NCBI GenBank assembly: GCA_964425595.1
Contig: CAYRMW010000002.1
Span: 1-64,000, forward strand
Direction: 5' to 3'
Origin: Caccovicinus sp964425595
GTDB taxonomy: Bacteria; Bacillota; Clostridia; Lachnospirales; Lachnospiraceae
DNA: 64,000 bases
A program made the translations under genes and the position numbers. Shown one piece after another: positions 17,169 to 26,081 of this stretch. Each line of letters starts with the position of its first letter. The stretch's first letter is position 1. The notes under the pieces were generated by a model that had not been told where the DNA came from, made no database searches, and worked only from the letters and a program-made list of their open reading frames with translations.

Positions 17169-19580
17169 ATGAAAGAGTGCTACAGAGTAAAGACCCGCCC
17201 GACAGCCAGGAAAGAAAACATGGTCATCGGCGAGAAATACCGGATCACCGTTCTGACGGAGGGACTGATCCGGCTGGAATACAGTGAGACGGGAGAATTT
17301 GAAGACAGGGCGACACAGATGGTGTTTTGCCGGGATTTCCCGGCTGCAAACTACCGCGTGATCCGCACGGATAACGGGATCGAGCTTCATACGGACCGGA
17401 TCCATTTGATCTACAATGAACAGGAATTTTCCTCCTGGGGCTTAAGCATCCAGGTTAAGGGAAAGCTAAGCGCCTACCATAGTATCTGGCGTTACGGCGA
17501 GCCGGTCCATGACCTGAAGGGGACGGCAAGAACGCTGGACGAAGCGGACGGAGAGGTGCCCCTGGACCGCGGCGTTGTTTCCCGTTTCGGTTATTCGGTG
17601 ATCGACGACAGCCGCTCGCAGATCCTTCTGGAGGACGGCTGGATCGAGCCGAGGAAGAAGGGGCTGCGGGATCTCTACTTTTTCGGGTACGGCCATGATT
17701 ATAAGGGAGCGCTTCGCGATTTCTATGCCCTGTGCGGCAAGACGCCCATGCTTCCCCGATTCGCGCTGGGCAACTGGTGGAGCCGCTACTACAAATATAC
17801 GGAAGAAAGTTATCTGCAGCTGATGGACCGGTTCGCGAAGGAAAACCTGCCCTTTACGGTGGCAGTCATCGACATGGACTGGCATCTGGTGGATATTGAT
17901 CCGAAGTACGGAAGCGGATGGACCGGCTATACCTGGAACCGGGAATTTTTTCCTGACCCGCCGGGCTTTTTGACGAAGCTCCATGACCGGGGGATGCGGG
18001 TTACTCTGAATGTTCATCCGGCGGAAGGCGTTCAGGCCCATGAGGAGATGTATCCCCGGATCGCCCGGATCATGGGGGTGGATGTGGAGAATGAGGATCC
18101 GGTAAACTGTGATCCGGCAGATCCGAAATTTATGGAGGCGTATTTTTCCTGCCTGCATCACCCGCGGGAAGAGGAAGGGGTGGACTTCTGGTGGGTGGAC
18201 TGGCAGCAGGGTACCAACAGCAGGATCGAGGGACTGGACCCGCTTTGGATCCTGAACCATTTCCATTTCCTGGACAGTGGGCGCAACGGGAAACGCCCCA
18301 TGACATTCTCCCGCTACGCGGGGCCGGGAAGCCACCGGTATCCTATCGGATTTTCCGGCGATTCGCTCATTACCTGGGAATCCCTTGACTTCCAGCCGTA
18401 TTTTACCGCCACGGCATCCAATATCGGCTATGGCTGGTGGAGCCATGATATCGGCGGTCACATGATGGGCTATAAGAATGACGAGATGGAGACCAGGTGG
18501 GTGCAGTTCGGCATTTATTCGCCGGTCATGCGGCTGCACAGCTCCTGCAGTGAATTTAACGGAAAGGAGCCGTGGCGGTATAAGAAGGAATCGGAACTTG
18601 CCATGGGCGAGGCGCTCCGCCAGCGTCACCGGATGATCCCCTATCTGTATACCATGAATGAGCGAAGTTTCCGCGAGGATCTTCCGCTGATCCTGCCGAT
18701 GTATTACGATTATCCGGAAGCGCCGGAAGCCTATCAGGTCAAGAACCAGTACCTGTTCGGAAGCGAGCTTCTGGCAGCGCCCATTACCACGCCGCGGATT
18801 GCGGGGCTGAATGTGGCGAAGGTGAAAGTCTGGATCCCGGAAGGGCTGTGGTACGATATCCATACCGGCATGATGTATGACGGCGGACGCATGATGGAAA
18901 TGTACCGGGATCTGGAATCCATTCCTGTGCTTGCCCGTGCCGGCGGCATCCTTCCCCTCACGGATGAGATCAGTCCCGCACAGGCCTCGGGAAATCCGGA
19001 ATGCCTGCGCGTCCGGGTCTTTGCCGGGAAGGACGGCGCATTTACGCTTTACGAGGATGACAATGAAACCTGCGGTTATCAGAACGGCGTCTGCGTCCGC
19101 ACGAAGATGCGGTATGCCGAAACGGACGAAACGGCGGAATTTACCGTGGAGCCGGCTCGGGGAGAGCGCGCGCTCATTCCGGAAAAGAGAAGCTGGACCG
19201 TGGAGTTTGCCGGTTTCCTGGCCGGGGCAGCGAAAGAGGAGCGGATCCGGGTGTTCGCGGATGACAGTCCGGTCGGCGGGATCACGGTTGCTTATGAGGA
19301 AAGGATGCAGGCGGTACAGGTGAAACTTCCGCCGGTGGAAACCGGAAAGCAGATCCGCATCGTGCTGGACGGCAGTCTGCGGGCAAAAGGAAACCGGGTT
19401 GAAGAACGGTGCTTTGCCTTCTTAAACCAGGCGGAGATCGAATTCCTTTTAAAGGACAGACTGTACCGGCTGATTCAGAACGAAAAGCGGCTTCCGGTCC
19501 TTTTGGGAAGGCTGGACGCCATGGAGATCGATGGAGACTTAAGGATGGCCCTGGAAGAGATCCTGACGGCCAGAGTCTGA
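17169..19580 (+). CDS. Family 31 glycoside hydrolase (alpha-glucosidase type)
   Basis: Hydrolyses alpha-linked glucosides (or alpha-xylosides) by a retaining mechanism, probably in the cytoplasm as no signal peptide is seen. The nucleophile motif reads DFWWVDWQQG (Asp344) and the acid/base motif GFSGDS (Asp398). The WWVDWQQ variant, rather than the common WxDMNE, marks a distinct GH31 subgroup, so substrate preference is open. Start ATG 17169 has AAGGAG about 8 nt upstream; an in-frame GTG at 17136 lacks a site. The 803-residue length is usual. It is 70 nt after the MalG gene and 46 nt before the GH13 gene. Confidence 0.92.
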   Translation: MKECYRVKTRPTARKENMVIGEKYRITVLTEGLIRLEYSETGEFEDRATQMVFCRDFPAANYRVIRTDNGIELHTDRIHLIYNEQEFSSWGLSIQVKGKLSAYHSIWRYGEPVHDLKGTARTLDEADGEVPLDRGVVSRFGYSVIDDSRSQILLEDGWIEPRKKGLRDLYFFGYGHDYKGALRDFYALCGKTPMLPRFALGNWWSRYYKYTEESYLQLMDRFAKENLPFTVAVIDMDWHLVDIDPKYGSGWTGYTWNREFFPDPPGFLTKLHDRGMRVTLNVHPAEGVQAHEEMYPRIARIMGVDVENEDPVNCDPADPKFMEAYFSCLHHPREEEGVDFWWVDWQQGTNSRIEGLDPLWILNHFHFLDSGRNGKRPMTFSRYAGPGSHRYPIGFSGDSLITWESLDFQPYFTATASNIGYGWWSHDIGGHMMGYKNDEMETRWVQFGIYSPVMRLHSSCSEFNGKEPWRYKKESELAMGEALRQRHRMIPYLYTMNERSFREDLPLILPMYYDYPEAPEAYQVKNQYLFGSELLAAPITTPRIAGLNVAKVKVWIPEGLWYDIHTGMMYDGGRMMEMYRDLESIPVLARAGGILPLTDEISPAQASGNPECLRVRVFAGKDGAFTLYEDDNETCGYQNGVCVRTKMRYAETDETAEFTVEPARGERALIPEKRSWTVEFAGFLAGAAKEERIRVFADDSPVGGITVAYEERMQAVQVKLPPVETGKQIRIVLDGSLRAKGNRVEERCFAFLNQAEIEFLLKDRLYRLIQNEKRLPVLLGRLDAMEIDGDLRMALEEILTARV

Positions 19581-19626
19581 GAACGATCCTTTCACGAAGG
19601 GAAAAGATGAGTTGAGGGAGGATACC

Positions 19627-21345
19627 ATGAAAAAGCAGTGGTGGCAGAATAAGACGGCATATCAGATCTATCCGAAAAGCTTTTATGATTCCAATGGAGA
19701 CGGCATCGGCGATCTTCCGGGGATCCTGGAAAAGCTGGACTACCTGCATGATCTTGGCGTGGATATTCTGTGGCTTTCGCCCATTTATCAGTCGCCCCTG
19801 GCAGACCAGGGATACGACATTTCGGATTATTATAAGATCGATCCCCGATTTGGCACCATGGAGGATATGGAGCGGCTGATTAGGGAGGCGAAGCGCCGGG
19901 ACATGTATATCCTGATGGATCTGGTGGTGAACCATTGTTCGGATGAGCACGAATGGTTTCAGAAGGCGATGGCGGATCCGGAAGGCGAGTATGGCAACTT
20001 TTTTTACCTGGCCGAGCAGAAGGACGGACGCCCCTGCAACTGGCGTTCGTATTTCGGGGGTTCCGTCTGGGAACCCCTCCCCGGCACGGACAAACAGTAC
20101 CTGCACATGTTCCACAAAAAGCAGCCGGATCTTAACTGGGAGAATCCCCGGGTGCGTCAGGAGATTTATAAGAACATTAACTGGTGGCTGGAAAAGGGGC
20201 TGGCCGGATTCCGCATTGATGCCATTATCAACATCAAGAAAGCGCTTCCCATGCGGGATTATCCGGCGGACCGCGACGACGGTCTGTGCGCGCCTGATGT
20301 GATGCTTTCACATGCGGAGGGGGTCGGCGAATTTTTAAAAGAGATGCGGGATGAAACTTTCCGCAAATACGATGCCTTTACTGTGGGCGAGGTCTTTAAT
20401 GAAAAGCCGGGGGAGCTGGCGCTGTTTATCGGGGATGACGGCTATTTTTCCACGATGTTTGACTTTAATGAACATCTCATCGGCCAGGACCCGAGGGGGG
20501 CCTACGCGGCTGAAGCGGTGACTGCGGAACAGTACAAGGAAGCCTGCTTTAAGGCACAGGAGGCGATCGGCGATATCGGATTTTATTCGACGCTGATTGA
20601 AAACCACGATGAGCCCAGAGGGGTCAGCCGTTTCCTTCCCGAGGGCCAGGTGTGCGAGGCGGGGAAAAAGATGCTGGCTGGCCTGTACTTTATGCTTCGG
20701 GGCCTTCCTTTTATCTATCAGGGGCAGGAGATCGGCATGGAGAATGTGGCGTTCTCTTCTATCGACCAGGTAGATGACATCTCGACCAAAGCGGAGTATC
20801 AGACCGCGCTGGCCGCGGGGCTTTCGCCTGAAAAAGCCCTGGCTGCCGTAGCCAAAAGCAGTCGGGACAATGCCAGGACGCCCATGCAATGGGATGATAC
20901 GCCGCATGCCGGATTCACCGCAGGACAGCCGTGGCTTAGGGAAAATCCAAATTACGCGCGGATCAATGTAAAGGAACAGCTGGGCCGGAAGGATTCGGTG
21001 CTGGAATTTTACCGGAGCCTGATCCGGCTCAGAAAGGATGCCGAGTACCAGGAAACGGTGGTCTACGGTTCCTTTGAGCCGTATTTAAGAGAACAGAAAA
21101 ATCTCATGGCTTACTTCCGGCGGGGAGACGCAAAGACCCTTCTGGTGATGGGAAACTTCCAGAAGGATGCGCAGAAAGTCCGGCTTCCGGGGACGGTCAG
21201 ACGCGTGCTGCTTAACAATCAGGATTCCTGGGAAGAAGATAACGGCACGGTGTGGCTGCGCGGATGGCAGTTTGCGGTGTTGGAGATGCAGGGCGCCGGT
21301 CCCGGTGCGAAGGACGTCTCTTCGCCTGCTTGCCCTGTCCGTTAA
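19627..21345 (+). CDS. Family 13 alpha-glucosidase (oligo-1,6-glucosidase type)
   Basis: Cytoplasmic GH13 subfamily 31-like enzyme that releases glucose from short alpha-glucosides such as isomaltose or dextrin ends. TAYQIYPKSFYDSNGDGIGDLPGI at the N terminus is typical. Catalytic residues are Asp198 in GFRIDAI, Glu255 in VGEVF and Asp328 in ENHDEPR; DLVVNH is region I. Start ATG 19627 has GGGAGG 5 nt upstream. It is the last gene of the alpha-glucoside operon and complements the GH31 enzyme. Confidence 0.94.
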   Translation: MKKQWWQNKTAYQIYPKSFYDSNGDGIGDLPGILEKLDYLHDLGVDILWLSPIYQSPLADQGYDISDYYKIDPRFGTMEDMERLIREAKRRDMYILMDLVVNHCSDEHEWFQKAMADPEGEYGNFFYLAEQKDGRPCNWRSYFGGSVWEPLPGTDKQYLHMFHKKQPDLNWENPRVRQEIYKNINWWLEKGLAGFRIDAIINIKKALPMRDYPADRDDGLCAPDVMLSHAEGVGEFLKEMRDETFRKYDAFTVGEVFNEKPGELALFIGDDGYFSTMFDFNEHLIGQDPRGAYAAEAVTAEQYKEACFKAQEAIGDIGFYSTLIENHDEPRGVSRFLPEGQVCEAGKKMLAGLYFMLRGLPFIYQGQEIGMENVAFSSIDQVDDISTKAEYQTALAAGLSPEKALAAVAKSSRDNARTPMQWDDTPHAGFTAGQPWLRENPNYARINVKEQLGRKDSVLEFYRSLIRLRKDAEYQETVVYGSFEPYLREQKNLMAYFRRGDAKTLLVMGNFQKDAQKVRLPGTVRRVLLNNQDSWEEDNGTVWLRGWQFAVLEMQGAGPGAKDVSSPACPVR

Positions 21346-21380
21346 CGGCCTGCCGGGTGTGAAGGTTTTTCGATATGGCA

Positions 21381-21409
21381 TTGATTATTTCAGGATGATG
21401 TAATAGAAT
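21381..21409 (+). promoter_or_regulatory. Promoter of the DUF368 gene
   Basis: TTGATT (21381-21386) and TAGAAT (21404-21409) are 17 bp apart. The predicted start of transcription, near 21416, excludes the upstream GTG at 21411 and supports the ATG at 21450. Confidence 0.65.
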
Positions 21410-21449
21410 AGTGGGGAATTTTAGTCTAGGAAAGGATGTAAACGTTAGA

Positions 21450-22271
21450 ATGAATAACTGGTTAGATAGCCTGAAGGTGATCTTAAAGGGGGCCTGGATC
21501 GGCGGCACCATGATGATCCCCGGTGTCAGCGGCGGCACCATGGCCATCATTATGGGGGTTTATGATCATCTTCTGGGCGCAGTCAATTCTCTGCTTACGA
21601 ACAAGGAAAAACGCGTGGAGAATTTGATCTTCCTGATCAAATTCTGTATTGGTGGAGGATTGGGCATTCTTCTGGTGGCAAGACCGTTTTCCCTGCTGTT
21701 AGAGATGTTCCCCATGCCGGTCACCTGGTTTTTCCTGGGGGCGGTAGCGGGAGGCATCCCGATGATCTACAAAAAATCCGGGCAGCGTCTGCTTTCCGTT
21801 AAAGGGATCGCCTATGTGGCGGCGGGGATGCTGGTACTGCTGTTGTTTACCTTTGCCCAGAATCAGCTGACTGCGTCGGACGGCGGACAGATCAGCGGAT
21901 TTGCCGGACTGTTTGTGGCTGGGGTGATCTCTTCGGCGGCGCTGATCCTTCCGGGGATCAGTGTTTCCTATTTCCTCCTCATCCTTGGACTGTATGAGCC
22001 GATCCTTGCGGCGATCCAGACGCTGGATATTTTGTATCTTCTTCCCCTGGGTTTCGGCGTACTCATCGGCATCTTTGCCGTTTCCGGGATCCTGGAAGCA
22101 TGGATGCGGCGCTATCCGGCCTGCGCGTACCTGATGATCCTGGGCTTTGTCCTGATTTCCTTGGAGGAGATCAATCCCGGACTTCCCACCGGCATCGAGA
22201 TCCCGATCTGCATCGTTACCTGCGCGGCCGGCTTTGCCTTCCTCTACTGGATGTCGACGAAGGAAGACTGA
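21450..22271 (+). CDS. DUF368 (PopT) family undecaprenyl-phosphate transporter
   Basis: Polytopic membrane protein with about eight to nine hydrophobic segments. The duplicated GxPGVSGGTMAI-like and LPGISVSYFLL motifs are the signature of DUF368. Members of this family (PopT) were shown in other bacteria to return undecaprenyl phosphate, the wall and glycan lipid carrier, to the inner leaflet; transfer of that role here is by family. ATG 21450 gives 273 residues; AAAGGA is 13 nt upstream, a rather long spacing. It has its own promoter. Confidence 0.85.
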   Translation: MNNWLDSLKVILKGAWIGGTMMIPGVSGGTMAIIMGVYDHLLGAVNSLLTNKEKRVENLIFLIKFCIGGGLGILLVARPFSLLLEMFPMPVTWFFLGAVAGGIPMIYKKSGQRLLSVKGIAYVAAGMLVLLLFTFAQNQLTASDGGQISGFAGLFVAGVISSAALILPGISVSYFLLILGLYEPILAAIQTLDILYLLPLGFGVLIGIFAVSGILEAWMRRYPACAYLMILGFVLISLEEINPGLPTGIEIPICIVTCAAGFAFLYWMSTKED

Positions 22272-22321
22272 GAGAACGGCGTTACGGTTCCGGAAGCGGA
22301 GAAAGCCGGGAAGCGGGGGTA

Positions 22322-22435
22322 TGTAAGCACTTACAAAAAAATCGCCAAAAGTATTGATTTTATTGTTGCGATGTAGTATAGTAGCCGTAGAAAAACAAAG
22401 GCCCCGATGTATATGGGGGATTGTAAGGGCTTACA
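22322..22435 (+). promoter_or_regulatory. uxaB promoter flanked by two TGTAAG-N2-CTTACA operators
   Basis: The -35 TTGATT (22354-22359) and -10 TATAGT (22377-22382) are 17 bp apart. Identical half-sites TGTAAG/CTTACA occur at 22322-22335, upstream of the -35, and at 22422-22435, downstream of the start of transcription. Their centres are exactly 100 bp apart. The motif looks like a LacI/GalR-family operator pair; which regulator binds is unknown. Confidence 0.8.
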
Positions 22436-22459
22436 AAAACAAGATGGAGGTAGCGAAAG

Positions 22460-23800
22460 ATGAGCGCACAGGTAAAGGAAACGGTGATTCAGTTCGGCGA
22501 GGGCGGATTCCTGCGTGGATTTGTGGATTATTTCTTCCATAAGCTGAGAGAAAAGGGACTGTACGATGGAAAGATCGTTGTCGTACAGCCGATTGAGAGA
22601 GGCATGTGCCAGATGCTGGCGGATCAGAACTGCGAATACAATCTGTTCCTCCGGGGCATCGAGAACGGCCAGGTTGTGAATGAGCACACCCATGTAACTT
22701 CGATTTCCAGAGCACTGAATCCGTATACCCAGTACGAGGAGTATATCGCGCTGGCCGAGAACCCGGACTTAAGAGTGCTGGTATCAAATACCACGGAGGC
22801 CGGCATCGAGTATCTGGGGACGGAGAAGCTGACCGACACTCCGCCGAAGTCCTACCCGGCTAAGCTGACGCAGTTTCTGTACAGGCGGTTCCAGGCCGGC
22901 CTGAAGGGACTGATCCTGCTTCCCTGTGAGCTGATCGATAACAACGCGGACAACTTAAAGGCCTGTGTGTTAAAATATGTCGATCTGTGGGGACTGGGCG
23001 ACGATTTCAAAAACTGGATCGAGACGGAGAACGACTTCTGCAATACGCTGGTAGACCGTATCGTAACCGGCTATCCGAAGGATGAGGTTGAGGAATTAAC
23101 CAAGCAGATCGGTTACACCGATAACCTGATCGATACCGCGGAGATCTTCCATTTGTGGGTGATCGGCGGACATCACGAGGATGAGCTTCCGTTTAACAAG
23201 GCCGGATACAATATTGTCTGGACCGACGATGTCAAGCCCTACAAGAAGAGAAAAGTGCGTATCTTAAACGGCGGACATACCTCCATGGTCCTGGGCGCGT
23301 ACCTGTACGGCCTGGAGACGGTGGGCGAGTGCCTGAAGGATGAGACGGTGAGCGCGTACTTAAAGAAGTGCCTCTTCGACGAGATCGTTCCGACCCTGGG
23401 CAATACCGAGACGGACATTAAGTTCGCGCAGGATGTGCTGGAGCGCTTCTCCAATCCGTTCATCAAGCACATGCTGTTAAGCATCGCATTAAACTCCGTA
23501 AGCAAGTTCCAGGTGCGTGTACTGCCCACCATTCTGGAGTACAAGGAGAAGTTCGGCAAGTATCCGGCAGCATTGACGTTCTCGATGGCCAGCCTGATCG
23601 CCTTCTATCGCACGGATAAGGCGAACGACGGCGAGGAGATCATGAATTTCATGAAGACCGCTTCCATGGAAGAGATCATGAAGAGAGAGGATTACTGGCA
23701 TGCGGATCTGACGGAGATGATCCCGTTAGTACAGAACTACTATGATCTGATCCAGGAGAAGGGCATGGCAGAGGCTTACAAGGCGGTTCTGGCTGAGTAA
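22460..23800 (+). CDS. uxaB: Tagaturonate reductase (altronate oxidoreductase)
   Basis: NADH-dependent mannitol-dehydrogenase-family enzyme that reduces tagaturonate to altronate in galacturonate (pectin) breakdown, in the cytoplasm. The N-terminal VIQFGEGGFLRGF is the family's nucleotide-binding region and NGGHTSMVLGAYLYG the catalytic segment. The 446-residue length is a little below the ~480 of the E. coli enzyme but typical for Clostridia. GGAGG precedes ATG 22460. It stands alone here: uxaA, uxaC and kdg genes are absent from the window. Confidence 0.92.
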   Translation: MSAQVKETVIQFGEGGFLRGFVDYFFHKLREKGLYDGKIVVVQPIERGMCQMLADQNCEYNLFLRGIENGQVVNEHTHVTSISRALNPYTQYEEYIALAENPDLRVLVSNTTEAGIEYLGTEKLTDTPPKSYPAKLTQFLYRRFQAGLKGLILLPCELIDNNADNLKACVLKYVDLWGLGDDFKNWIETENDFCNTLVDRIVTGYPKDEVEELTKQIGYTDNLIDTAEIFHLWVIGGHHEDELPFNKAGYNIVWTDDVKPYKKRKVRILNGGHTSMVLGAYLYGLETVGECLKDETVSAYLKKCLFDEIVPTLGNTETDIKFAQDVLERFSNPFIKHMLLSIALNSVSKFQVRVLPTILEYKEKFGKYPAALTFSMASLIAFYRTDKANDGEEIMNFMKTASMEEIMKREDYWHADLTEMIPLVQNYYDLIQEKGMAEAYKAVLAE

Positions 23801-23839
23801 TACGCACAGAGCTGCCGGAAACAGATGGTCTGAAATAAG

Positions 23840-23873
23840 GAGCCGGTGTGATTCGGATGAGTCACACCGGCTC
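23840..23873 (+). terminator. Hairpin downstream of uxaB
   Basis: A perfect 12-bp stem (23840-23851 with 23862-23873) is followed by TTGGACTTT, an imperfect T tract. Confidence 0.7.
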
Positions 23874-23884
23874 TTGGACTTTCC

Positions 23885-23913
23885 TTGACAATCTGCCGTT
23901 CCCGTGATATTCT
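23885..23913 (+). promoter_or_regulatory. Promoter of queT
   Basis: TTGACA (23885-23890) and TATTCT (23908-23913) are 17 bp apart. The leader of about 115 nt holds a GCCCGTAAA/TTTACGGGC hairpin (23930-23955) and then the preQ1 aptamer. Confidence 0.7.
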
Positions 23914-23984
23914 TAGAGACGCAAAAAAAGCCCGTAAAATAAGGTCTTTACGGGCATGCCGCCGATTCCCGGCGTAAAATGAAT

Positions 23985-24028
23985 CGAGTGTTCGAGACCT
24001 TCCACTCGTAAAACAAAACTAAAGGGAG
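23985..24028 (+). promoter_or_regulatory. preQ1-I riboswitch controlling queT
   Basis: P1 is CGAGTG (23985-23990) with CACTCG (24003-24008). The loop ends in CCTT (23998-24001), which can form the H-type pseudoknot with AAGG (24022-24025). The connecting strand is the A-rich TAAAACAAAACTAA typical of this class. The pseudoknot strand is part of the Shine-Dalgarno AAAGGGAG of queT, so ligand binding should block translation when preQ1 is plentiful. Confidence 0.85.
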
Positions 24029-24034
24029 AGAAAA

Positions 24035-24547
24035 ATGAACAGAGAAAAGAACAAAAACGTACACTTTATGGCGCAGGCATCGATGATTGCGGCGATCTAC
24101 ACGGCGCTTACCCTGGCGCTGTCACCGATCTCTTACGGACCGGTGCAGTTCAGAATCTCGGAAGCGCTGTGCATCCTGCCGTACTTTACCCCGGCGGCAG
24201 TCCCGGGGTTGTTTCTGGGATGTCTGATCTCCAACGGCGTTGGCGCGGCGATGGGCACGACGGTTGTCCTGGATATGATTTTTGGCAGCCTGGCCACACT
24301 GATCGGGGCGGTGGGTTCCCGGGCGCTGCGCAAACATCGCAGGCTGGTGTGTGTCCCGCCGATCGTATCGAATACGATCATTGTGCCGTGGGTGCTTCGC
24401 TATGCCTACGGATCCGCCGATCTGATCCCGTTTATGATGCTTACCGTAGGGATCGGGGAGATACTGGCCGTAGGTGTGCTTGGAAATATCCTCCTTCTGA
24501 TGCTGGAGCGCTATAAGGGGCGCATTTTCAGACCGATGGCGGTATAG
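24035..24547 (+). CDS. queT: Queuosine-precursor ECF transporter S-component
   Basis: Small membrane protein of 170 residues with about five to six hydrophobic segments. SPISYGPVQFRISEALCILPYF and the GxxxxNxxG-rich middle part match the QueT family, the substrate-capturing component of an energy-coupling-factor importer for queuine or preQ1. It needs a shared ECF module encoded elsewhere. The preQ1 riboswitch directly upstream independently supports the substrate. ATG 24035 lies 6 nt after the riboswitch-controlled AAAGGGAG. Confidence 0.92.
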   Translation: MNREKNKNVHFMAQASMIAAIYTALTLALSPISYGPVQFRISEALCILPYFTPAAVPGLFLGCLISNGVGAAMGTTVVLDMIFGSLATLIGAVGSRALRKHRRLVCVPPIVSNTIIVPWVLRYAYGSADLIPFMMLTVGIGEILAVGVLGNILLLMLERYKGRIFRPMAV

Positions 24548-24584
24548 GCCGGGAGGACGCAAACAGGATAAAGCTCGGAGGAAG

Positions 24585-24625
24585 GGCAGAGAATCCAGGG
24601 AAGGTATGGATTTTCTGCCTTTTTT
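24585..24625 (+). terminator. Intrinsic terminator of queT
   Basis: GGCAGAGAATCC (24585-24596) pairs with GGATTTTCTGCC (24608-24619), with one mismatch/wobble, and is followed by six T. Confidence 0.9.
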
Positions 24626-24697
24626 GATGTATACTTAACGGGACGAACGGCCTGTCCGGCGGCAGGCGATAAAGCAAGCAGAAAATGGAGAAAAATA

Positions 24698-26080
24698 ATG
24701 GATCAGATAGATTTTAAGACACCACAGAATGTATATTTTATCGGAATCGGCGGCATCAGCATGAGCGGCCTCGCGGAGATCCTTTCAAATGAAGGGTTCC
24801 GGGTGTCCGGTTCGGATATGCATCGCTCCGCGCTGACGGATCGGCTGGAGGAAAAGGGGATCCGTGTAGAGTACGGACAGCGGGCGGAAAATATCCGCGA
24901 TGATATCGATGTGGTGGTTTACACGGCCGCCATCCATCCGGATAATCCGGAATTCCAGGCGGCGAAGGCGAAAGGGATTCCCATGATAGCTCGGGCGGAT
25001 CTCCTGGGAGAAATGATGCGCAATTACCGGAACGCGGTGAATATCGCCGGAACGCATGGAAAGACGACGACCACCTCCATGCTGACAGAGATTTTGCTGG
25101 CGGCGGAAGCGGATCCGACGATCACGGTGGGCGGGATCCTTCCGGCGATCAACGGCAATATCCGGGTGGGCGGCTCGGAATTTTTCGTGTCCGAGGCCTG
25201 CGAGTATACCAACAGTTTTCTGTCCTTTTTTCCGACGATGGAGATCATTTTGAATATCGAGGCGGATCATCTGGATTTCTTTAAGGATCTGGAGGATATC
25301 CGCCATTCTTTCCGGCTTTTCGCGGAGAAGCTGGATGAGAAAGGGGTTTTGATCATAAACCGGGATATTGAGCGGCTGGAGGAGATTACGGAAGGGCTCC
25401 CCTGCCGGGTCATCACGTTCGGGAAGGAGCCGGAGAGGAGCACCTACAGCGCGGCGGATATCGTTCTGGACGAACGGGCGAGGGCTTCGTATACCCTCCT
25501 GGTGGAGGGAAAGCCGCGGGGAACCATCACGCTTGGCGTGCCGGGCATCCATAATGTATACAATTCTCTGTCCGCGGTTGCGGCGGCGACGGAGCTCGGC
25601 GTCCCTATGGATAAGATACAGGCCGGCCTGCGCCATTTTACCGGAACGAACCGGCGTTTTGAAAAGAAGGGGGAGATCGGCGGAGTGACGATAATCGATG
25701 ATTACGCGCATCATCCGCAGGAGATCCTGGCCACGCTGGCGACGGCGAAGCGCTGCCCGCACGAAAAGCTCTGGTGTGTCTTCCAGCCGCATACCTATAC
25801 CCGGACGGCGGCGCTTCTGGACGACTTTGCCCGGGCGCTTCTGGAGGCGGACGAGGTCATCCTGGCGGATATTTACGCCGCCCGGGAGGTGAATACCGTC
25901 GGCGTCAGCTCAGCGGATCTGGTTGAGCGCATCCGCGCGGCGGGGGGGAAGGCGCACTATATTCCTTCATTTGATGATATTGAAACCTTTATTCTGGCAA
26001 ACTGCGTCCCCGGGGATATGTTGATAACTATGGGTGCCGGAGATATCGTAAAAGTGGGCGAAAAGCTCCTTGGCATGTAA
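24698..26080 (+). CDS. murC: UDP-N-acetylmuramate--L-alanine ligase
   Basis: Cytoplasmic ATP-dependent ligase that adds L-alanine to UDP-MurNAc, the first amino-acid step of the peptidoglycan stem peptide. Three Mur ligase domains are visible: the N-terminal UDP-binding GIGGISMSGLA, the ATP-binding AGTHGKTTTTSM, and the C-terminal domain from about DDYAHHPQEI. The 460-residue length is normal. It ends directly at the first DnaA box of the following cluster. Confidence 0.96.
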   Translation: MDQIDFKTPQNVYFIGIGGISMSGLAEILSNEGFRVSGSDMHRSALTDRLEEKGIRVEYGQRAENIRDDIDVVVYTAAIHPDNPEFQAAKAKGIPMIARADLLGEMMRNYRNAVNIAGTHGKTTTTSMLTEILLAAEADPTITVGGILPAINGNIRVGGSEFFVSEACEYTNSFLSFFPTMEIILNIEADHLDFFKDLEDIRHSFRLFAEKLDEKGVLIINRDIERLEEITEGLPCRVITFGKEPERSTYSAADIVLDERARASYTLLVEGKPRGTITLGVPGIHNVYNSLSAVAAATELGVPMDKIQAGLRHFTGTNRRFEKKGEIGGVTIIDDYAHHPQEILATLATAKRCPHEKLWCVFQPHTYTRTAALLDDFARALLEADEVILADIYAAREVNTVGVSSADLVERIRAAGGKAHYIPSFDDIETFILANCVPGDMLITMGAGDIVKVGEKLLGM

Positions 26081-26081
26081 G

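Noticed and set aside
17466..18863. 465-codon open frame on the minus strand
   Set aside because: It lies entirely antisense to the GH31 gene, has His/Pro/Arg-rich composition without recognisable motifs, and is a shadow caused by high GC at the third codon position.
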